Part shown: positions 1-8,188 of the stretch, one piece after another
Layout: each line of letters opens with the position of its first letter
Numbering within the stretch: position 1 is the stretch's first letter
Origin: Holophagales bacterium
Lineage (GTDB): Bacteria > Acidobacteriota > Thermoanaerobaculia > Multivoradales > JAGPDF01
Direction: 5' to 3'
NCBI GenBank assembly: GCA_016699405.1
Contig: CP064972.1
Location: 3,627,501 to 3,691,500, forward strand
Length of the DNA stretch: 64,000 nucleotides
Notes under the pieces: generated by a model
Told to the model about the DNA's origin: nothing
What the model saw: only the letters and a program-made list of their open reading frames with translations
The model's database searches: none
Position numbers and translations under genes: made by a program

Positions 1-422
1 TTGAACGGACGTCCCTGCTCCTCGGCCATGTGCTCCTGGGCCTTGAGGTAGCTCTCGCGCGACAGCTCGTTCACTTCGACCACTCCTTCGGCGATCGCCC
101 GCTTGCCGCGCGCCGACACCGGGAAGACGATGACGCCGTCCTCGACCTTGACGCGAAGCTCGCGAGCGCCGTCGTTTGCCGCCACGGTCATCCAGCATCC
201 CATCTTCGAGCAGACGTCCTTCACCACGCCTTCGATCCGGACGGACTTGCCAGCGAACTGTTCGGGATGGTCGAGAATCGACGCCACCGGCGTCGTGTCG
301 GCCAGGGCGAGCGCCGCGCCGAGCTTGGCACCGGCGCAGTCGGCAGGCGAAGCGGCCGAAGCGGCCGAAGCGACGAGCGTGGCGAGAATCGCAGCGACGA
401 GAACGAAGCGGATCGACTTCAC
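1..422 (-). CDS. DUF4920-like exported protein (3' end cut by window)
   Basis: The gene starts at GTG 422 and runs off the left edge, so only about 140 residues are visible. It opens with a signal peptide (MKSIRFVL, then an Ala/Val/Leu-rich core and Ala-Ser-Ala). A small beta-rich domain follows, with the phrases FAGKSVRIEGVVKDVC and SKMGCWMTV. The conserved C-x(4)-GCWM and V-x-I-x-G-x-V patterns are typical of DUF4920 proteins, small periplasmic OB-fold-like proteins whose two cysteines may bind a metal. The function is unknown. The GTG overlaps the TGA of the upstream dehydrogenase (bases 419-422 read GTGA), so the two are probably co-translated. Family assignment is by motif recognition only. 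Confidence 0.7.
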   Translation of the reverse strand, partial: MKSIRFVLVAAILATLVASAASAASPADCAGAKLGAALALADTTPVASILDHPEQFAGKSVRIEGVVKDVCSKMGCWMTVAANDGARELRVKVEDGVIVFPVSARGKRAIAEGVVEVNELSRESYLKAQEHMAEEQGRPF

Positions 423-1417
423 GGGGAATCCTCCATCGGACGTTGGACGTCGAGCACGGCGGCGCCGCGGATCTTCCCGGCACGCAGCGCCTCGAGCGCC
501 TGGTTGGCGGCAGCGAGCGGAAAGACCTCGACGGCGGTCTGCACCCCGACCCGGGGTGCCAGTGCCATCAGCTCTTCACCGTCGCGACGCGTGAGATTGG
601 CAACCGACCGCAGCGTCCGCTCCCCCCAGAGCAATTCGTAGGGGAAGCTGGGAATGTCGGTCATGTGAATGCCGGCGCAGACGACGACGCCCCCCTTCTC
701 CACCGTCGTCAAGGCCAGGGGGACGAGCGCTCCAACCGGAGCGAAGAGGAGCGCCGCGTCCAACGGCTCCGGGGGACGGTCGCCGGTCGCGCCGGCCCAC
801 TCCACCCCCAGCTCCCGTGCGAAGACCTGCGCCTCGAGGTCTCCGGGCCGCGTGAAGGCGTAGACCCGTCTCCCCTCCGCGCGAGCGAGCTGAGCGACGA
901 GATGCGCCGCCGCACCGAAGCCGTAGAGCCCGATCCGCTGGGCGTCACCGGCCATCCGCAGCGCCCGCAGGCCGATCATTCCGGCGCAGAGCAACGGCGC
1001 GGCCTGGAGGTCGGGGAAGGAGTCCGGAATGGCGAAGCAGTAGCGAACGTCGGCAACGGCGAGCTCGGCGAAGCCCCCATCGAGATCGTAGCCGGTGAAC
1101 CGGGCGTCGTCGCACAGGTTCTCCCGTCCCGAGGTGCAATACCGGCATCCGCCGCAGGTCCACCCCAACCAGGGCACGCCGACGCGGTCGCCGAGCCCGA
1201 ACCCCTCGGCGCGCTCGCCGAGCCGCACGACACGACCGACGATCTGGTGCCCGGGGACGAGCGGGAGCTTCGGCGAATGCAGCTCGCCGTCGACGACGTG
1301 GAGATCGGTCCGACAGACGCCACAAGCCGAGACGGCCAGGAGGGCCTGCCCGGGCCCGGGCCGCGGGTCCGGCAACTCCAGCCCGTGAAGCGGCTCTCTC
1401 GCCTTCTCGAGGACCAT
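419..1417 (-). CDS. Zinc-dependent alcohol dehydrogenase family protein
   Basis: This 332-residue medium-chain dehydrogenase/reductase would oxidise an alcohol or reduce an aldehyde with NAD(P) in the cytoplasm. The catalytic zinc site is visible as Cys35 in ACGVCRTDLH and His57 in VPGHQIVG. The structural zinc lobe has four cysteines (Cys88, 91, 94, 102) in TCGGCRYC...ENLC. A Rossmann motif, GLYGFGAAAH, follows near residue 170. It resembles the compact zinc-binding alcohol dehydrogenases of TIGR02822. The ATG at 1417 was chosen because the family begins just before the GroES-like fold; a longer reading frame to 1495 adds 26 residues without family character. The substrate cannot be told from the sequence. 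Confidence 0.88.
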   Translation of the reverse strand: MVLEKAREPLHGLELPDPRPGPGQALLAVSACGVCRTDLHVVDGELHSPKLPLVPGHQIVGRVVRLGERAEGFGLGDRVGVPWLGWTCGGCRYCTSGRENLCDDARFTGYDLDGGFAELAVADVRYCFAIPDSFPDLQAAPLLCAGMIGLRALRMAGDAQRIGLYGFGAAAHLVAQLARAEGRRVYAFTRPGDLEAQVFARELGVEWAGATGDRPPEPLDAALLFAPVGALVPLALTTVEKGGVVVCAGIHMTDIPSFPYELLWGERTLRSVANLTRRDGEELMALAPRVGVQTAVEVFPLAAANQALEALRAGKIRGAAVLDVQRPMEDSP

Positions 1418-1531
1418 GGCACGCACGCTGCATATGGTAATCGACACTTGTGCCGAATTGGCAGACCGAGCAACCCGCGTGCCGCCTGAGGCCACCCGCG
1501 TCCGGACCGACCGGCCGCTTCCCGGCTCAGC

Positions 1532-1570
1532 TATGATTTAGACCCTTTTTCCGTCGCCATCCAAGGAGAG
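1532..1570 (+). promoter_or_regulatory. Candidate -10 box and Shine-Dalgarno for the SurA/DsbA-like gene
   Basis: TATGAT at 1532-1537 is five of six matches to a sigma-70 -10 box. No convincing -35 is seen 16-18 bases upstream. AAGGAGAG at 1563-1570 is a strong Shine-Dalgarno nine bases before the ATG at 1580. Confidence 0.4.
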
Positions 1571-1579
1571 CTCCCCAGC

Positions 1580-2656
1580 ATGCACCTCGAACGTCCGACC
1601 TCTGTCAAGCCCCTGGCCGCCGCGGCGGCCGCCCTCATGCTCGTCGGCCTTGCCCTCCCCGCCTGCGCCGGCGAAGGGAAGAGCGCAGCGGCCAAGGCCG
1701 CTCCGGCCCCAGCGGCGACCCAGAACGTCGCCGAGATCGACGGCCAGCCCGTCACCATGACCGAGCTCGAGCAGATGGTCTCCGCTCAGCTCGCCCAGAT
1801 CGACAAACAGCGCCGGCAGATCCTCGAGCAGAGCCTCGACGGGCTGGTCGAGGAGAAGCTGATCGAGCGCGAAGCCACGGCGCGCGGCGTCACCAAGGAC
1901 CAGCTCGTCGCCAGCGAGATCACCAGCAAGGTCGTCGAAGTGACCGACCCCGAAGTCGATGCGTGGTACGAGGCGAACAAGGCGCGGGTCGGCAATCGCC
2001 CGAAGGACCAGATCGCACCGCAGATCAAGGCGTATCTCGGCAACGAGCGGGCGATGAAGATCCGCGGCGACTTCCTCGCCGGGCTGCGCGGCAAGTACAA
2101 GGTCAAGCTGCTGCTCGAGCCCTACCGTCTCGACGTGCCAGCGGTCGGCCCGGCGAAGGGACCCGACACCGCTCCGGTCACCATCGTCGAGTTCTCCGAC
2201 TTCGAGTGCCCGTTCTGCTCGCGCGTCACCCCCACCCTGACCCAGGTTCACGACACCTACGGCGACAAGGTGCGGATCGTCTTCCGGAACTTCCCGCTGC
2301 CGATCCACCCGAGCGCTCCGAAGGCGGCCGAAGCGGCCGCCTGTGCCTTCGAGCTCGGCAAGTTCTGGGAGATGCACGACGCCATGTTCGCCGACCAGAA
2401 GGGGCTGGCGATCGACGGGCTGAAGGCCAAGGCGGCGGCGGTCGGCCTCGACGCGGCGAAGTTCGACGAGTGCCTCACCTCCGGTCGGATGGCGTCGAAG
2501 GTCCAGGCTGACCTCGAAGCCGGGCGGGCGGCCGGAGTCAACGGCACCCCGGCCTTCTTCATCAACGGTCGCGACCTTTCGGGCGCGGTGCCGTTCGAGC
2601 AGTTCAAGCAGCTCATCGACGACGAGCTCGCCCGCAAGGGCGTCGCCACGAAGTGA
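1580..2656 (+). CDS. SurA-N-like / DsbA-like thioredoxin fusion protein
   Basis: This 358-residue exported protein has an N-terminal membrane/signal segment ending near Cys29. LPAC is only a weak lipobox because of the proline. Residues 48-175 are helical and resemble the SurA/parvulin chaperone N-domain (NVAEIDGQPVTMTELEQ, LVEEKLIEREA). Residues about 185-355 form a DsbA/DsbG-type thioredoxin domain: FSDFECPFCS with the redox pair Cys210-x-x-Cys213, RNFPLPIHP, and cis-proline GTPAFFING near the end. The probable role is periplasmic disulfide exchange or protein folding. The gene is monocistronic, with its own Shine-Dalgarno and a hairpin behind it. The two-domain arrangement is common in Acidobacteriota and Myxococcota. 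Confidence 0.85.
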   Translation: MHLERPTSVKPLAAAAAALMLVGLALPACAGEGKSAAAKAAPAPAATQNVAEIDGQPVTMTELEQMVSAQLAQIDKQRRQILEQSLDGLVEEKLIEREATARGVTKDQLVASEITSKVVEVTDPEVDAWYEANKARVGNRPKDQIAPQIKAYLGNERAMKIRGDFLAGLRGKYKVKLLLEPYRLDVPAVGPAKGPDTAPVTIVEFSDFECPFCSRVTPTLTQVHDTYGDKVRIVFRNFPLPIHPSAPKAAEAAACAFELGKFWEMHDAMFADQKGLAIDGLKAKAAAVGLDAAKFDECLTSGRMASKVQADLEAGRAAGVNGTPAFFINGRDLSGAVPFEQFKQLIDDELARKGVATK

Positions 2657-2663
2657 CGTCGAC

Positions 2664-2695
2664 GCGGCGCGGGCCGCTCCGGGGGTCCGCGCCGC
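2664..2695. terminator. Hairpin between convergent genes, probable bidirectional terminator
   Basis: The arms 2664-2675 and 2684-2695 form a 12-bp GC-rich stem with one G-T pair and an 8-base loop. The sequence TTCTCC follows on the plus strand. It lies between the stop of the SurA/DsbA-like gene and the convergent universal stress gene. Confidence 0.6.
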
Positions 2696-2734
2696 CGTTC
2701 TCCTCCCGCGGTCCTGGTCGCGGACCGTGCTCCG

Positions 2735-3607
2735 TCAGGCCACCTTCCACGTTGCCGGCACGAACCAGACCGGGCAGCTCGCGCGGTGCAGCAGCGCCTT
2801 GGCGGTGTCGTGGGTGAAGCGACGCAGGAGGCCCTTGCCGTGCGCCCCCATGACGATCCAGAACGCCCCGACCCGCGCTGACGCGGCGACGATCTCGTCG
2901 TCGGGATCCCCGGCCGCGAGATGGACGACGCAGCGCTCGCGCAGGTCGTCGGGCACCACCCCGGCGAGGCGGATCTTCTCCGCCGCCTGATCCGCTGCCG
3001 CGGGCACGGCCGCACCCCGCGAGGGTGTCACGTGCAGCAGGTGGAGCTCGAGCGGCAGCCGGCGGGCGAGCTCACAAGCGAGGCGCAACGCGGCCATCGC
3101 CCCGTCGCTCCAGTCGATCGGCACCAGCACCGGGCAGCGCTCGGGACGATCCGCCGGCCAGGAGGTCGCACCGTGTTCGCCATCGTGTAGCACGACGACC
3201 GGGCATCGCGCGTCGCCGACGATGCGCTCGGCCACCGAGGTGTGATCCTCCGAGCTCGCTCCATGGGTGCCGAGGATCACCAGATCGGCGGCCACCTGCT
3301 CCTGCAGGTAGTGCAGCGCCGCCGGCACCGGTCCGTCACTCAGCCGGGCTTCGGCGCTCACCTCCTCCGGCAGGCTGGCGAGAAGCTCCTTGAGTCGAGC
3401 TTCCACCATCGCTTCGGTCGGCTTCTCTCCGGCGTGCACCTGGTTCCACATCCAGCCCATCGACAGGCCGACCGACACGGCGTCGAGGTTGTGGTGCAGC
3501 ACCAGTCGCGCCCCGAACTGCCGGCAGACCCCGACGGCGAGATCGACCTCGCGCTCGCCGAGAGGTGAGAAGTCCACCGGGCAGAGGACCGTACGGATCT
3601 CGAGCAT
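2735..3607 (-). CDS. Tandem universal stress protein (UspA family, two domains)
   Basis: This 290-residue cytoplasmic protein consists of two Usp folds. Domain 1 spans about residues 1-150, with IRTVLCPVDFS at the start and ILGTHGASS near its end. Domain 2 spans about 157-290, with CPVLVPIDWS and VMGAHGKGLL, ending in CPVWFVP. The Gly-x-His-Gly turns match the nucleotide-binding loop of ATP-binding Usps, although the second copy lacks the usual downstream Gly-Ser. The start at ATG 3607 is preceded by a strong GGAGG. Proteins of this kind are induced by starvation or stress; no target can be inferred. The gene stands alone, with about 225 bases of non-coding sequence upstream. Confidence 0.88.
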   Translation of the reverse strand: MLEIRTVLCPVDFSPLGEREVDLAVGVCRQFGARLVLHHNLDAVSVGLSMGWMWNQVHAGEKPTEAMVEARLKELLASLPEEVSAEARLSDGPVPAALHYLQEQVAADLVILGTHGASSEDHTSVAERIVGDARCPVVVLHDGEHGATSWPADRPERCPVLVPIDWSDGAMAALRLACELARRLPLELHLLHVTPSRGAAVPAAADQAAEKIRLAGVVPDDLRERCVVHLAAGDPDDEIVAASARVGAFWIVMGAHGKGLLRRFTHDTAKALLHRASCPVWFVPATWKVA

Positions 3608-3654
3608 GATCGCTTCCTCCTTCGAGGACGTTCGTGGCCTGGCACCAGCATCAC

Positions 3655-3830
3655 CTACCGCCTCGCACCGGGCGACACGCGGGTGGGTGGCGATCTCCCA
3701 CCCCTGCGGGTGGCGCTGTCCCGCTACGCGAGCGGCGGGCGAAGTTGGCGAAGCGGAAGATCGCGGGCGGAAGAAGCACTTCCCGCGAGGACGAGGTCCG
3801 CGGCACTCCGCCTGTCGAAGGGCCGGGAGC
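3655..3830. repeat. Non-coding GC-rich spacer with hairpins and repeat-like core
   Basis: This spacer lies between the phosphatase gene (ending 3833) and the Usp gene (starting 3607), both on the minus strand. GGGTGGG at 3681-3687 pairs perfectly with CCCACCC at 3697-3703. The phrases GGGTGGGTGGC and GGTGGCGCT recur in the spacer near 53.5 kb. Part of it, GCGAAGTTGGCGAAGCGG, nearly recurs at about 35.65 kb inside the bactofilin gene. It may be a degenerate dispersed repeat; only these shared phrases support that. Confidence 0.35.
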
Positions 3831-3832
3831 GT

Positions 3833-4792
3833 TCAGCTGCGCGCGGGTACCGCGACGAAGCGCTCCGCGGCGAGCGGGCCGGGGCCGTCGAAGCGATAGG
3901 CGCAGAGCAGGCCGCCGCGCGCCACGCTGAAGTCGAGGCAGGCGACGTTCGCGGCCTGCGGCGCCAGCGGCTCCCGGCGCGGATCGAGCCAGTAGTGCCC
4001 GAAGAAGACCGGTGGAGCTCCTTGCGGATAGGGCCGAGCCCCGGCGACGACTGCCGGGGCCACCGGTCGATCGGGCAACGACTCGATCTCGGGAAACGAG
4101 TACCGGCGAACCGTGGCCCCCCACGGATCGGCGAACCAGCGCGCTCGCGCCCGGAAACGTCGCACGCCGTGCGGATCGACGAAGCTCGAGCCGCGCGGCA
4201 ATCGCATCTCGCGCCCCTTGAGCGCGTTTTCCAGGGCTTCGCAGAGAGGAGTCTCCTGCTGGCAGGCGGCGACGAGGAAGCCGTCGGTGATACCGCCGTG
4301 GATCTCGAGCCCACGTCGGATCACGACCTGCTCGCGATCGTCCCAACAGGCGTGAACCACACGAAAGGCCTCGCCATCCAGCGAAAACGGCAGCGAGCGG
4401 AACCAGTCGAGCGCCTCGGCGAGCGACCTCTCGTCGAGCTGCCGCAGCGTCGCGGCGTGATGCTCGACGTTCCGCGCCGTGTGCCGGCGCAACGCCTCAC
4501 CGGGGGCAGCCGGATCGGCAACCTGAAAACAGAGCGCGTTGAGCTCGTGGTTGCCCAGGACGACCCGCGCCGAGCCCGCCGCCTCCATGGCGCGAACGAT
4601 GTCGAGGGTCTCGGCGATCCGCGGACCTCGATCGATCAGATCCCCGACGAAGATCGCCCGTCGCCCGGCGGGATGCGCGAATCCGCCGCCGGCTGCGCGG
4701 CGGTAGCCGAGCGCGGTGAGCAGGTCGACGAGCTCCGCAGCATGGCCGTGCACGTCGCCGATGAGATCGACGGGGAAGGGTCCGTCGGTCAC
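3833..4792 (-). CDS. PPP-type metallophosphoesterase
   Basis: This 319-residue calcineurin-like phosphoesterase carries the three signature motifs of the PPP family in order near the N-terminus: IGDVHGH, GDLIDRGP and LGNHELN. These bind the two catalytic metals. Later histidines in RVVHACWDD and FFGHYW complete the metal site. Relatives include diadenosine tetraphosphatase (ApaH) and bacterial protein phosphatases, and the substrate cannot be chosen between them. The start GTG 4792 overlaps the TGA of the upstream GGDEF gene (GTGA, 4789-4792), so the two proteins are probably made together. That pairs a phosphatase with cyclic-di-GMP signalling, which is inference from position only. Confidence 0.85.
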   Translation of the reverse strand: MTDGPFPVDLIGDVHGHAAELVDLLTALGYRRAAGGGFAHPAGRRAIFVGDLIDRGPRIAETLDIVRAMEAAGSARVVLGNHELNALCFQVADPAAPGEALRRHTARNVEHHAATLRQLDERSLAEALDWFRSLPFSLDGEAFRVVHACWDDREQVVIRRGLEIHGGITDGFLVAACQQETPLCEALENALKGREMRLPRGSSFVDPHGVRRFRARARWFADPWGATVRRYSFPEIESLPDRPVAPAVVAGARPYPQGAPPVFFGHYWLDPRREPLAPQAANVACLDFSVARGGLLCAYRFDGPGPLAAERFVAVPARS

Positions 4793-6447
4793 TCGCTCTC
4801 CTCCTCGGCGACGGCGTACCGGTTTCGCCCCGCGGCCTTGGCCGCGTAGAGCGCGCGATCCGCGGCCTCGACGAGTCGATGGGCCGGGAGGTGTCGCGCC
4901 GGAACCCGGCTCGCGATGCCGAGACTGACCGTCAACACGGAGGCGACCGCCGAGCTGCGGTGCGGCACGGCGAGGGAGCGGATCCGCTCGAGGACGGTCT
5001 CGGCGCGCCCGATCGCCTCCGACGGCGACGTCTCCGGCAGGATCACGGCGAACTCCTCGCCACCGTAGCGCGCGACCACTTCGCCGGCGCGCTGGAAGCA
5101 GGAGGCGAGCGTCCCCGCGACGGCGCGCAGGCAGGCGTCGCCGCGCGGATGCCCGTAGGCGTCGTTGAACGCTTTGAATTCGTCGACATCGACCATCAAC
5201 AGCGAAAGCGGCTGCCGCAGCCGGGCGAGGCGACGCCACTCGAGCTGGAGACTCTCGTCGAACTGCCGCCGGTTGGCGACGCGGGTGAGCGGATCGACTC
5301 GCGTCGCCCGCTCGAGATGGCGGTTCGCCTCCGAGAGCCGGCGGTTGACCTCCTCGAGATCGCGGTGTGCCTGGCGCAGCCGGGAGTTGAGCAGCGCCAG
5401 CTGGATCGCTCCGGCCACCTGATCGGCGAGCATCCGCATCAGCTCGAGATTGCCCGCCGAGAGGATCGCCGAGTCGTCGCTCTCGAAGTTGAACGCGCCG
5501 AGAATCTGCCCGCCGAAGCGGATCGGCACGCACACCTCTCCCTGGATCGCCGGGTCGACGGCAAAGTAGTCGGGGTCCGTCCGCACGTCTCGCACCACCT
5601 GGATCGACCCGCTGCGAATCGCCCGCCCGACGACACCCGCGGTGATCGGCCAGGACGGACGCACCGGCGCCGGCTGCGCGACGCGGAGGGCGAAGGCCCG
5701 GTGCGCCCATTCGGCGCCGGCCTCGTCGGCGACGACGATGGCGACCAGCGCCAGGTCGAGATGCTCCCGCACGGCAGCGGCGATGCCGTCCAGGACGCCT
5801 GGCAGATCGTCGCTCTCGACCGCACGTCGCGAGACCTCCGACAGCAGCGCGAGCTGCGCGGCCCGCTGGCGCGTCGCCTCCAGATGTCGCGCGCTGGCGA
5901 CCGCTCCGGCGATCTGATCGGCCACCGCTTCGACGAACGGCGTCCAGCCGCGAAAGGCCGCTGGCCGGGCGCTCTCCAGGTTGAGCAGCGCGACGATCTC
6001 GCCGGCATGACGCACGGGGACGCAGAGCTCGGAGCGGATCCCCTCGGCGGCCGCCACGAAGTCGGGATCGCGGGCGGCGTCGTCGATCTCGAGCGACCTG
6101 CCGTCGGCCGCTACGCGCCCGACGACTCCGCTGCCCAACGGGCGGCTGTAGCCCGGCACCACCACGGTCGACACGCGCGACGAGACGGCCTCGCAGACGA
6201 AGCGGCCGGCCCCCGACGGCGGGTCGGTCTCGCGCTCGATCCGCACCAGCGCCACCAGCTCCCAGCCGAATCGCTCGCCGAGCGCGTCGGTGATCCGCTG
6301 CAGCATCGGACGCAGCTCGAGGTCCGAGGTGGCGATCCGCGCGATCGCCGCCAGCGCCGCGAGTTGGCCGGAGGCGCCGAAGGTCATCCCGACCGCCGCG
6401 GGCTCGGCGCCGGGACCGGGAGCATCGCTGAGGGGCGTGTCGTTCAC
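4789..6447 (-). CDS. GAF-GAF-GGDEF diguanylate cyclase
   Basis: This 552-residue cytoplasmic signalling protein would make cyclic di-GMP from GTP. There are two GAF sensory domains at about residues 30-190 and 205-360; each ends in a recognisable LCVPVRHAGEIVALLNLES or VCVPIRFGGQILGAFNFES stretch. A coiled-coil linker (about 365-400) leads to a GGDEF domain starting at DPLTRVANRRQF. The active-site loop is GGEEF at 462-466, a functional variant. The usual inhibitory I-site RxxD five residues upstream reads RAGE, so product inhibition may be absent. No membrane segment is present. It is transcribed divergently from the agmatinase gene, which starts 71 bases away, and coupled to the downstream phosphatase. 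Confidence 0.92.
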   Translation of the reverse strand: MNDTPLSDAPGPGAEPAAVGMTFGASGQLAALAAIARIATSDLELRPMLQRITDALGERFGWELVALVRIERETDPPSGAGRFVCEAVSSRVSTVVVPGYSRPLGSGVVGRVAADGRSLEIDDAARDPDFVAAAEGIRSELCVPVRHAGEIVALLNLESARPAAFRGWTPFVEAVADQIAGAVASARHLEATRQRAAQLALLSEVSRRAVESDDLPGVLDGIAAAVREHLDLALVAIVVADEAGAEWAHRAFALRVAQPAPVRPSWPITAGVVGRAIRSGSIQVVRDVRTDPDYFAVDPAIQGEVCVPIRFGGQILGAFNFESDDSAILSAGNLELMRMLADQVAGAIQLALLNSRLRQAHRDLEEVNRRLSEANRHLERATRVDPLTRVANRRQFDESLQLEWRRLARLRQPLSLLMVDVDEFKAFNDAYGHPRGDACLRAVAGTLASCFQRAGEVVARYGGEEFAVILPETSPSEAIGRAETVLERIRSLAVPHRSSAVASVLTVSLGIASRVPARHLPAHRLVEAADRALYAAKAAGRNRYAVAEEESE

Positions 6448-6479
6448 CGTCGTGAAGCCGGAGCTTACCGGAGTCGGCG

Positions 6480-6508
6480 TTGACAGCCCTGCCCGGCCCT
6501 GTTACAAC
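6480..6508 (+). promoter_or_regulatory. Sigma-70-type promoter of the agmatinase-family gene
   Basis: TTGACA (6480-6485), a perfect -35, is separated by exactly 17 bases from TACAAC (6503-6508). The ATG at 6518 lies nine bases after the -10. Transcription should therefore begin within about three bases of the start codon, leaving no room for a Shine-Dalgarno sequence. Confidence 0.7.
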
Positions 6509-6517
6509 CCGCGGACC

Positions 6518-7399
6518 ATGCCCTCCCTGCCCACCAACTTCGGTCTTCTTCCCGACGAACAGTCCTCCTACGCCGAGAGCCGTGTCGTCGTGCTCCCGGT
6601 CCCCTTCGAGCGCACCACCTCGTACGGCAAGGGGACGGCGAACGGTCCGGCGGCCCTCATCCGCGCCTCGCAGAGCATGGAGCTCTGGGACGAGGAGCTC
6701 GGTCGCGAAGCCTGCGACGTCGGCATCGCCACCGCGCCGCCGTTTCTTCCCGAGGCGTTCGAGATGGAGCCGGCGATGGCCGAGCTCCAGGCCGAGTGTC
6801 GCCGCCACCTCGACGCCGGCAAGCTCCTGGTGACGCTCGGCGGCGAGCACAGCCTGAGCATCGCCCCGATCCGGGCGACGCGCGAACGCTTCGGCGAGAT
6901 CGGCGTCGTCCAGTTCGACGCTCACGCCGACCTGCGCGCCGAGTTCGACGGCACGCCGTACAGCCATGCGAGCGTCATGCGTCGGGTGGTCGAGGACGGC
7001 GTCCCGACCCTGGCGATCGGCATCCGATCGCTCTCCCGTCCCGAGGCCGACCTGGTGCGTGAGCGGAAGCTCCCCGTCGTCTGGGGGCACGAGCTTCCGG
7101 CCTTCACGCCGGAGAAGCTCGACGAGGCGCTCGCCAAGCTGCCGGAGCGGATCTACCTGACCTTCGACATCGACTACTTCGATCCGTCGCTCGTCCCTGC
7201 CACCGGAACACCCGAGCCCGGCGGCGGGCACTGGCTGCCGACGCTGGCGCTGCTGCGGACGCTCTTCCGCCGCAAGCGCGTGGTGGCGATGGACTGCGTC
7301 GAGCTCGCGCCGTTCGGCCCGCTGCCGGCGAGCGACTTCGTCGCCGCCAAGCTGGTGTACAAGTGCCTCGGCTACTGGGCCGAAGCGGCCGGGCTCTGA
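6518..7399 (+). CDS. speB: Agmatinase / ureohydrolase family protein
   Basis: This 293-residue binuclear manganese hydrolase is of the arginase/agmatinase family. The metal ligands are all visible: His111 in LGGEHSLS, Asp134/His136/Asp138 in FDAHADLR, and Asp217/Asp219 in FDIDYFDP, followed by the family signature TGTPEPGG. Agmatinase yields putrescine and urea from agmatine; close relatives act on guanidinobutyrate or other guanidino compounds, so the substrate is probable rather than certain. The ATG at 6518 is the family start and sits directly behind a good promoter. The gene is convergent with the reductase that follows. Confidence 0.88.
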   Translation: MPSLPTNFGLLPDEQSSYAESRVVVLPVPFERTTSYGKGTANGPAALIRASQSMELWDEELGREACDVGIATAPPFLPEAFEMEPAMAELQAECRRHLDAGKLLVTLGGEHSLSIAPIRATRERFGEIGVVQFDAHADLRAEFDGTPYSHASVMRRVVEDGVPTLAIGIRSLSRPEADLVRERKLPVVWGHELPAFTPEKLDEALAKLPERIYLTFDIDYFDPSLVPATGTPEPGGGHWLPTLALLRTLFRRKRVVAMDCVELAPFGPLPASDFVAAKLVYKCLGYWAEAAGL

Positions 7400-7432
7400 G
7401 TCCTTGTCGTTCGTCCAGACGCCGGCACCGGC

Positions 7433-8188
7433 TCAACCGGCCAGCACGCTCCCGCCGTTGACGTTGAGAATCTCGCCGGTGATGTGGCGAGCGAGCGGCG
7501 AGGCCAGGAAGATCACCGGGCCGGCGATGTCCTCGGGTCCCGGGATGCGGCGCAGCGGAATCGACGCCTCGATCGCCTGTCGCCCTTCGCCGTCGAGCGC
7601 TTCGGCGGACATGTCGGTGTCGACCCAGCCGGGAGCCACCGAATTGACGCGCACCGCCGGCGCGAGCTCCGTCGACCACGCCTTCGTCGCCGAGATCATC
7701 GCCCCCTTGCTCGCGGCGTAGGGGCTGTAGTACGCCTCGCCCCGCTGACCGGCGGTCGAGGTGACATTGACGATGCTGGCGTTCGGCGAACGTCGCAGGA
7801 ACGGCAGCGCTTCGCTGGCGCAGAGGAAGCAGGCCGCGACGTTGACCTCCATCGTCTCGTCGAACTTATCCTCGTCGAGCTGGCCGAGCGGGTTGTGGAC
7901 CCAGATCCCCGCGTTGTTGATCAGGGTGTCGAGCTTGCCCCACTCGCGTGACAGGAAGGTGAAGAGCTCGCGCACCTCGCTGCGCTGCGTCAGGTCGCAG
8001 GGAAACCGGCGATGGTCGCGCGACGAGAGTCGCTCGAGCTCGCTGATCAGCTCCTCGGCCGCGTCCGCGCGATCGCGGTAGGTCACCAGCACGGCGGCGC
8101 CCGCCTGGGCGAAGAACCGCGCACAGGCTGCGCCGATCCCCCGGCTGCCGCCGGTGACGAGCACGTGGTATCCGTTCAGGTCGATCAT
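7433..8188 (-). CDS. SDR-family 3-oxoacyl reductase (FabG/PhaB-like)
   Basis: This 251-residue short-chain dehydrogenase has the NAD(P)-binding motif TGGSRGIG at residues 12-19, NNAG near residue 90, and the catalytic Ser, Tyr and Lys in VTSTAGQ and YSPYAASK. It ends with GEILNVNGG, typical of FabG-like enzymes. The likely reaction is reduction of a 3-ketoacyl thioester. The start ATG overlaps the TGA of the upstream thiolase gene (ATGA, 8185-8188), so the two probably work together on acyl-CoA, either in a beta-oxidation-like route or in formation of 3-hydroxyacyl-CoA. No polyhydroxyalkanoate synthase is in the window. Confidence 0.87.
   Translation of the reverse strand: MIDLNGYHVLVTGGSRGIGAACARFFAQAGAAVLVTYRDRADAAEELISELERLSSRDHRRFPCDLTQRSEVRELFTFLSREWGKLDTLINNAGIWVHNPLGQLDEDKFDETMEVNVAACFLCASEALPFLRRSPNASIVNVTSTAGQRGEAYYSPYAASKGAMISATKAWSTELAPAVRVNSVAPGWVDTDMSAEALDGEGRQAIEASIPLRRIPGPEDIAGPVIFLASPLARHITGEILNVNGGSVLAG

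Noticed and set aside
3833..7231. A 1132-codon open frame on the minus strand across the phosphatase and GGDEF genes
   Set aside because: Only its last 319 codons show phosphatase motifs. The rest is Arg/Ala-rich sequence in the wrong frame of the GGDEF and agmatinase genes.
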